NCBI GenBank assembly: GCA_033032175.1
Contig: CM065304.1
Span: 11,532,001 to 11,596,000 of the forward strand
Reading direction: 5' to 3'
Source: Saturnia japonica
Taxonomy: Eukaryota > Arthropoda > Insecta > Lepidoptera > Saturniidae
DNA: 64,000 nucleotides
Shown here: positions 58,085-64,000 of the stretch, piece by piece
Layout: each line of letters begins with the position of its first letter
Numbering within the stretch: the stretch's first letter is position 1
Made by a program: the position numbers and the translations under genes
The notes under the pieces: model-generated
Seen by the model: the letters and a program-made list of their open reading frames with translations, nothing else
Told to the model about the DNA's origin: nothing
Database searches by the model: none

Positions 58085-58485
58085 CGCGCAAAAATAAAAT
58101 AAAGGGTGTCTCAGAATGTTTTTCGTTTTTAGATGTTAAATAAAAAACAAAATATCAATTAAATCTCATTTTATTTAATGGTAATTTAAAGAGCATTTCT
58201 TGAAGTTTATTTATGAAAAACAACCGTTTGCAAATGCGCACCATTCATTTGTTCACACTGATTTAACCTGGAGCTAAAATTTTCAATATCTCGCTGGAGC
58301 ATCGCTCTTGGAATAGAGTTGATTTCTTCAGTGGTTCTTTGCTTCAAAACATTCAGGTTGGGTGGCAATGGATTGTAAACTTTGCTTTTTAGGTAGCCCC
58401 ATAGGAAGATTTCAGCAGGCGTTAAATCAGGGCTCCTCGGTGGCCAATTGATGTCTCCTCGGTACCTCATGTGTTGCTGCAATAA
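58085..58485 (-). mobile_element. Tc1/mariner-superfamily transposase C-terminal fragment
   Basis: The - strand frame 58482-58207 reads INWPPRSPDLTPAEIFLWGY then LKSKVYNPLP and ENFSSRLNQC. This is the third catalytic region and tail of insect DDE_3-type transposases. The acidic position after LTP is Glu, shifted in AEIF compared with the common LDFF, so activity is doubtful. The 3' end carries GGGTGTCTCAGAATGTTT near 58105. The 5' two thirds are missing. Confidence 0.75.
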
Positions 58486-58489
58486 CTTA

Positions 58490-59053
58490 ATTTGCCTTCA
58501 CTTAAAACCACAAACGCATCTTTATGCTTTAATTTATTCATACACAATCAGCCTAGAAATATTTTGCTTTTAAGCAGACCTCAAATATTGTCCCATTTTT
58601 TATGTTTAACATTTATATCAATATAATATATATGACTGCATGGAATTGTATTAAAACGGTACTAAGTAAATAAATATAATCAAGGAATAAATGTTTCACA
58701 TACATTTATATGTAACGACAAGTTTAATATATTCCGTCATAGCTTTGACTATACGGGCATTATTAAAATGCATATTAAAACATATCTTGGAACAAAACAA
58801 AGGTCGTTCACACCGGTTCGGTTCCTACAAAACGTGGTGTGGAACCGTGACCGTTAACGTTCCCTCGGCCATTTCAATTTTTTTTAGATAAGAGCTACCG
58901 AAAGGAAAAATAATAGTTTATTTCCAAATTAATTTGCTTTTAGTTCATGACAATATGTAATTAATGTAATTTTAAAACGTATATAGAGACAATAATATTC
59001 AAATTGCCACCTTAGCTAATGCATTAAGTTTCTATTTAGTCACATAAATATTA
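58490..59053. other. AT-rich stretch without genes
   Basis: Nothing beyond chance frames is seen. Confidence 0.35.
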
Positions 59054-59520
59054 CTAGCGCTGCCCCGCGGCTTCATACGCGTTTATGACGTAGCCGAAGT
59101 GATGATTTTCTTTTCGTAGTTTTATTTTTACGTAAGTATGTTATTAACAATTCTTATAGCTCATCTATAATTATGGAGTGAAATACTTCCTGTATACAAA
59201 ATTCCATCAAAATCGGTTAACATATTATAAAATTAATTTTGTTAGGATTCTTTTTTAAACTATTTTTAAATTATTATCAAAAATTCTTGTAGCCTATCCC
59301 TTGATCAATCTATAAAATTTCATAAAAATTCAGACCGTCAGGTCAGAATTCAGATCAGACCTTCTTTGAGTTAGGTTAGGTTAAATCCGGACAAACAGAC
59401 AGACAGAGAAAAAAAATTAATGTCACATTCGTAATTAGTATATTTTATATAATTTTGTCTATAGGTATATTTGGAAAAAAAATACAGGTACAGGCAGAAC
59501 TAGAGATTTATTTATATAGA
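59054..59520 (+). repeat. Dispersed repeat related to 13529-13991
   Basis: It has the head CTAGCGCTGCCCCGCGGCTT, a middle AAAATCGGTTAACATATT, and an end with GGACAAACAGACAGACAGAG. Confidence 0.6.
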
Positions 59521-59819
59521 TAAGTCACCGCCTAACGAAACGCTAAATATTAAAGTTGTTATTGGAGGACTAATTACAAAATTGGAATAATATGACTCAC
59601 CAAATTAATTATAATTCAAAACGGGTGATACAATAGATTGGATATCCTAAGATGAAAAATATCAATTGATATGGTTTCAGTACTTCACATCAGGTAATTG
59701 CAATTTACTTGTTATGTGCAATCAATTACACGCAAATGATTTTTCTTAAAGTCCGCTTTATAATAATTACACGGAACACTCTCATACAGATCTTGGGTAT
59801 CTCTGAAGCGTGTTCACAT

Positions 59820-60240
59820 TACCCGTCTAACGGCATGTCGGAGTAAAAAATGTCTCCGTAAGTAGGTAGTTAAAAATCCGCTGTACCATTTATTTACAAG
59901 AGTGAATCTGTCTTAGAAAAAGTAGCGTTCAAAGTTATTAATGATTTGTTTGAATGGTACGTCACTCGTTCATTGTTGGCGGGCACTCAGTCCGGATGCG
60001 CTCACTGACACTAATTATTCCCATAGTGCTTGAATGATAGATTACTCTGGACAAATCACTCCTAGCCACACTCCCAGAAAGCAATAAAAAATGTTAAGAT
60101 TAGTTTTCTTAGACGGAGCCCACCGATTGTCAAAGAACGTGGGCCGCGTTGTACCGTTTGTCTAAAAAGGCAATATGTTATTGTAAAATGCCGAGATGTC
60201 TACGATCGTATCGGGTATACTTTTGTCAGATTAAAATTAA
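59820..60240. promoter_or_regulatory. Candidate cis-regulatory block
   Basis: Non-repetitive, GC-richer block with ACTAATTATTCC (about 60010), GGCGGGCACTC, and a short stem GCCCAC/GTGGGC at about 60118-60144. No protein frame is recognised. The functional idea is inferred from composition and uniqueness. Confidence 0.25.
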
Positions 60241-60447
60241 TCCTATTGTAAATTATATACGTCGTATTTTTAATGTTTTTTTATTAATATGTAGCTATTT
60301 TTAAGTACAGTGAATTTCATTCAACTTTAGAAGCGTTACCGGTTTTAATAAATGTATACTTGACTAATTTTATATGAAGTAGCATGCAAATTTGACCGTT
60401 AAAATGATATAAGTACCTAAATAAATAAATACTGGTTTATAAAATAA

Positions 60448-60652
60448 CTAGCTTCTGCCCGTGACTTTGTCTGCGTGGACTTCATAATTGGGTCCAGAGA
60501 GAAATAAAAAATATGGCATTTACCGGGTTAAAAAATACTCTATGTGTTAATCCTGATTTTAAACTGTGTAATCTGTGTAAAATTTCATCCAAATTCGTTC
60601 AGCCGTTTTTACGTAATTAAGTAATAAACACAACAAACTTTTACATTTATAT
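60448..60652 (+). repeat. Dispersed repeat family B copy
   Basis: The head CTAGCTTCTGCCCGTGACTT is followed by GCGTGGACTTCATAATTGGG, TTCAGCCGTTTTTACG and an ACATTTATATG end. It is the best-preserved head of the family in the window. Confidence 0.75.
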
Positions 60653-60658
60653 GTCTTT

Positions 60659-61200
60659 ACTAGTTGTGCCCGCAACTTCGTCCGCGTGGTATATTTCCTG
60701 TATGAAAAACAGCAAATAAATAGAAACCCCCCTCACCTCAGTCTCACCTTACGGTATTTCACCGGTATAAGCTTTGAAATACCCAACTAAAATCATTTTA
60801 AATGTTAACCATCCTTTACGAAAAGCTAATTTTATTCATTAACTTTATTTTTTTTTTAATCGTTAATATCCAGTATGTCTGTTTACTGTAATTTAATAAA
60901 AATCTTGATATCGCTAACGCCAAATATTTTACATATACATACATTATTTTCTTAAGTAAATAATCTAAACACAATTTATTGACCATACAAATGTCTATAG
61001 TGTAAAAATGCATCCTAAATGTACTTTCGGAATATAAACTACAATCATACAAAATTTCATTAAATTCGGTGTAGTAGTTTTTGCGTGACTGGTGTTCAAA
61101 CATACCAACAGACGGACAAAAATTAAAAAAAAACTTTTATTATTATTTCTCAAATATCCTCAATGTACAGATTTCGGCTCTTTTATTATAAGTATATTTT
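60659..61200 (+). repeat. Dispersed repeat abutting the family B copy
   Basis: The head CTAGTTGTGCCCGCAACTTC directly follows the previous repeat. The end AACATACCAACAGACGGACA then TTATTATAAGTATA matches 5211-5440. A - strand 95-codon frame inside is incidental. Confidence 0.65.
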
Positions 61201-61599
61201 TAAAGTTTATAAAATTACGTTGTACCATTTTTGTTCTTAAATCGGTATATAGCCAAGCCAGTGGTATAATATAATAACTCGTACATTATAATATCTAGGC
61301 TAAATTAAGTCACATTGCAACAATTGCTAAAAAGGCAAATGGTCTCTTAATTAAAAATTAACTATCTAGATTCTTAAGTAATCGTAATTTTCACTAGTGA
61401 TTTACCGTGATATATTTAATCAGAGGTTTAACTGAAAGATTAATTACTATTTCATTTAAACTTAAATTATCGTATCGCTCTATCACTACTGGGATATTGG
61501 AAGATAATAGAGTACCAATTTCTGACCATTCTTACAAATTTCTTTCGCTTCTACGCTTATCTTTGTGCTTTACCAGTTAATTTATATTAATAAATCTCT

Positions 61600-62255
61600 A
61601 GTTCTGTCTGTACAGTAAATTTTTATTCCAAATTTCCCGATAGGATCACTATACGAATGATAATGAGTACGAAAATGCCATTAAAAAAATGTTTGTCTGT
61701 CTGTTTGTAAATCCGAATTTATCTTAAAAACGGCTAGACCTATTCTTACAAAATTTTGGACATGGGACGCATATGTCATTGTTCAATTGACAGGATATAA
61801 GAACTTTCAATGTTATTTTTATAAATCCTAAAAACAATATAATTTAAAAAAAAAAATTTTTTTTTGTTAATTAATGATCGAGTTTGATGAAATTTTATAC
61901 ACGGTAAGTATAATGAATGATGGGTTATAATAATTTCTAATAATAATTTAGAAATCGTTATAATTTAATTTTCATAAATTCTCAACCGTTTCTTATAAAA
62001 TTTTGTAGACGGGAAGCGTACGTCATTCCATAATTGATATGCTATAGTAATCGTAAAAAATTATTTAGGAATCGTAAAATCAAAATAGTTCTTAACAGAT
62101 TTTCATGAAAGGAAAGGGAAGTATATAATATGTAATTTCTGAATTGATAACATATGAACTGTCATTAATATGAGTAAAATAAAATTACGGGATGTAAATA
62201 AACACTGCGTAGTAAAAACGCGTGCGGAGCCGCGGGCACACTGCTAGTCAGTTAT
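61600..62255 (-). repeat. Dispersed repeat, CGTGCGGAGCCGCGGGCAC head
   Basis: The right end GCGGAGCCGCGGGCACACTG then CTAGTC is the head on the - strand. TTTGTCTGTCTGTTTGTAAA and AAAACGGCTAGACCTATTCT mark the other side. It contains near-tandem forms of the ACAAAATTTTGGACATGGGA / ATAAAATTTTGTAGACGGGA unit. Confidence 0.65.
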
Positions 62256-62800
62256 AAGCGGTTTATCTCCGAGGCTGGAGAATCAACCTACGTAAAACTA
62301 TTAAGCAACTTACACAGTGTAGTCGTAATGTTACGTAGATGCAACTAGATTTCGTGAACGATACCTACCACAAAGTTGACCTATACCTAACCTCATACAA
62401 AGTAACGGAGATAACATAACAAATCGCTTCGGTAACTGCGATACAAGCTGAAACGATAGCGACAGCCCGGGACGAGGACCGCCCCGAGCCGAGCGAGCCG
62501 AGCGAGCGCCCAATGAAATATTATCTCAACTGTGACTTACGAGTATTGGCCTCTCGGCCAAGCATAATGACATTTTAGTATTACAACATTTTATCTACAC
62601 GAGATGAAAAGTTCCAAGATAAGTTAAACGCCAACTGGTATATTGTTTCAGAAAGTTGACAGCCGATGTAATTTGTTAATGTCAACTGGCGTTTGCAGCG
62701 GTCGGCGACACGGCGACGTATCTATGCCCGCGGCCCAAACCATCTCACCTAACCTAAAAATACTCCCGCCCCGGCTCCTAGCCTATCCGTCGCATTTAAA
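62256..62800. promoter_or_regulatory. Candidate regulatory block, CpG-rich with CCAAT
   Basis: 62460-62515 is strongly GC/CpG-rich with a duplicated GAGCCGAGC motif and then CGCCCAATGAA (CCAAT type). 62690-62770 is again GC-rich. The composition resembles a promoter-like island in AT-rich DNA. No start codon with a recognisable protein follows. The direction of any transcription is unknown. Confidence 0.3.
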
Positions 62801-63149
62801 TAATGAAATTTATCATTTCTGTATGAAACGCATAAAATTATTATCTAGCATCATTCTATTAGTGACATTAAACGAGGCTACTGGATAAAGCTACGTTAAT
62901 AACTCACCTGTTCATTTCAAATGCATTATGTTAGGCATTAACATTAAACTACAGTTTTGAACAATAACACATTAATATTAGTTGTTTAACGTCAACTCTA
63001 TCGACACCTACTTGTTTAGATTTTGATATAAAAACTAGTTGCTATCGATTTACGAGTTGTCGTGAGAATATTCGCAAGCTTTGACTTTAAGTCTTCTTAG
63101 AATTCTTATAAGCTAACGTTAGCATTTAAATTAATAAGGATAGCGTGAG

Positions 63150-63540
63150 TTTGACGTTAAACGTGGGAAATAATTTGCTAACCGTATAACCAATGCGTAA
63201 AACCTGGATTTCATGTCCTGCATTTATTCTTCAAAAGATTATCCCAATGATCCAATAGGCTCGAATCTCCCGGGAGAGAGCGGCCGTGATAACTGTATCG
63301 TTCTCATTTTCAAATAAGTAAATTAACGTGGAATTGAATTAAGTTTCGTCCCGAGTGGAGATTATAGCGATTTAGTAAGATTATCTGTATGTGTTAAACG
63401 TCGCTGTTGGGTTGTAATGGAAGGGTGTGGGTCAGGCCCATTGTTTAATTATAGATAGTGCTCCGGTTTAAAAGCCACGAAGCGTGGTCAGGTTTAACAT
63501 TATGTTTTATGTTTATGCGTAAGGAGGTAAGGTTTTTATG
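63150..63540. promoter_or_regulatory. Candidate cis-regulatory block with a Su(H)-type site
   Basis: CGTGGGAA at 63162-63169 is a perfect Su(H) consensus (YGTGRGAA). GATCCAATAGG, TCTCCCGGGAGAGAG (a short palindrome near 63270) and GGGTGTGGGTCAGG follow in non-repetitive balanced DNA. Notch input into Iroquois genes is known in flies; here it is only suggestive. Confidence 0.3.
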
Positions 63541-63669
63541 ACCTCATTCCCAAAGGTGCTTTCATTTTACCATGTATTTTATTAATATAAGTTATTCAAT
63601 CAATCTAAATATTAACTATTTACATGTACGCTTGAGTCATATTGCGACCAATAAAACGATTAGGAAAAT

Positions 63670-64000
63670 TTCTTTTCTTCTTGATTTCACGTCGCAAAAG
63701 GCACTTGCTAGTGTCAATGTGTTTAAACCTTCGAGTATTTTCTACTATTGAAAATGGGTCCAACAAGACAGTGGGTTCCTTGTTATAACTTTTTAAGGGA
63801 GTTTTAGTTACATCTCAAAATGCGTGTTTCCAATATATATTTATAATCCTTTTTGCGTATGTATAAAATCAAAATTATATTACACAAAATGCCAGCAATA
63901 ATACTTAATATAGGGTCAAAGAAACTAATTTCATGAATTAACATAAAAATCACAACACGGCAGATCAGGATCCCACCAAAAACTCCAATTGGGCAACATT
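63670..64000 (+). repeat. Dispersed repeat family F copy, cut by the window end
   Basis: It matches 11240-11590 block for block, from the TTCTTTTCTTCTT start to GATCCCACCAAAAACTCC. It runs off the window edge. Confidence 0.7.

Noticed and set aside
1..64000. CRISPR array, operon or bacterial features
   Set aside because: Base composition, introns and repeat content are those of an insect genome. No evenly spaced short repeats are present.

Overview
The window looks like genomic DNA of a lepidopteran insect (moth or butterfly). It is strongly AT-rich and full of dispersed repeats whose ends carry motifs such as CTAGCTGTGCCCCGCGG, CCCGCGACTTCGTC and a tRNA-like SINE head, which I know as typical of Lepidoptera. 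It also holds several mariner relics and non-LTR retrotransposon fragments. The call rests on repeat style and gene content, because no database search could be run.

Only one host protein-coding gene can be supported: the last two coding exons of an Iroquois-class TALE homeobox gene on the + strand. Exon 23484-23782 encodes the whole homeodomain and an acidic tail. A 215-bp phase-1 intron follows, and then terminal exon 23998-24512, which carries an Iroquois-type KPRIWSLA motif, an Ala run and a Pro/Ser-rich end. The residues in front of the homeodomain ([12 protein letters not shown]) resemble the araucan/caupolican group more than mirror. I see no N-terminal exon between 1 and 23483, so those exons either lie outside the window or are unrecognisable here. 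A long AT-rich 3' UTR follows, with several candidate poly(A) signals.

Layout: 1-20 kb (presumed upstream intron or 5' flank) is repeat-rich. It has a mariner with three in-frame stops (1823-3107), several mariner remnants, a MITE with 26-bp perfect inverted ends (9745-10207), a LINE carrying a SINE with a 13-bp target duplication (15.9-17.7 kb), a mariner relic (17.7-18.4 kb) and a second LINE (18.6-19.6 kb). 21-23.1 kb holds two unusual GC-richer non-repetitive blocks just upstream of the homeobox exon. 26.7-64 kb is presumed 3' flank. It has more repeats, including a composite element that carries a SINE at the same internal site in three copies (28.9, 42.5 and 54 kb), an R1-clade-like LINE fragment (55.3-57.3 kb), a hAT-type MITE nested in an older repeat (46.4 kb), and scattered non-repetitive GC-richer blocks that are candidate cis-regulatory elements. 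Iroquois genes are known to sit in large regulatory landscapes, so such blocks are expected, but none is proven here.

The most unusual locus is 37131-39363. Two 74-bp inverted repeats (about 89% identical) bound a degenerate GGTTTA/GGTTTG hexamer satellite. The satellite is split by a ~720-bp GC-rich block containing a chain of perfect stem-loops, including three small hairpins whose stems differ by compensatory changes. It could be the structured 5' region of a non-LTR element inserted in a satellite, or an undescribed structured RNA; it is the main item for follow-up.
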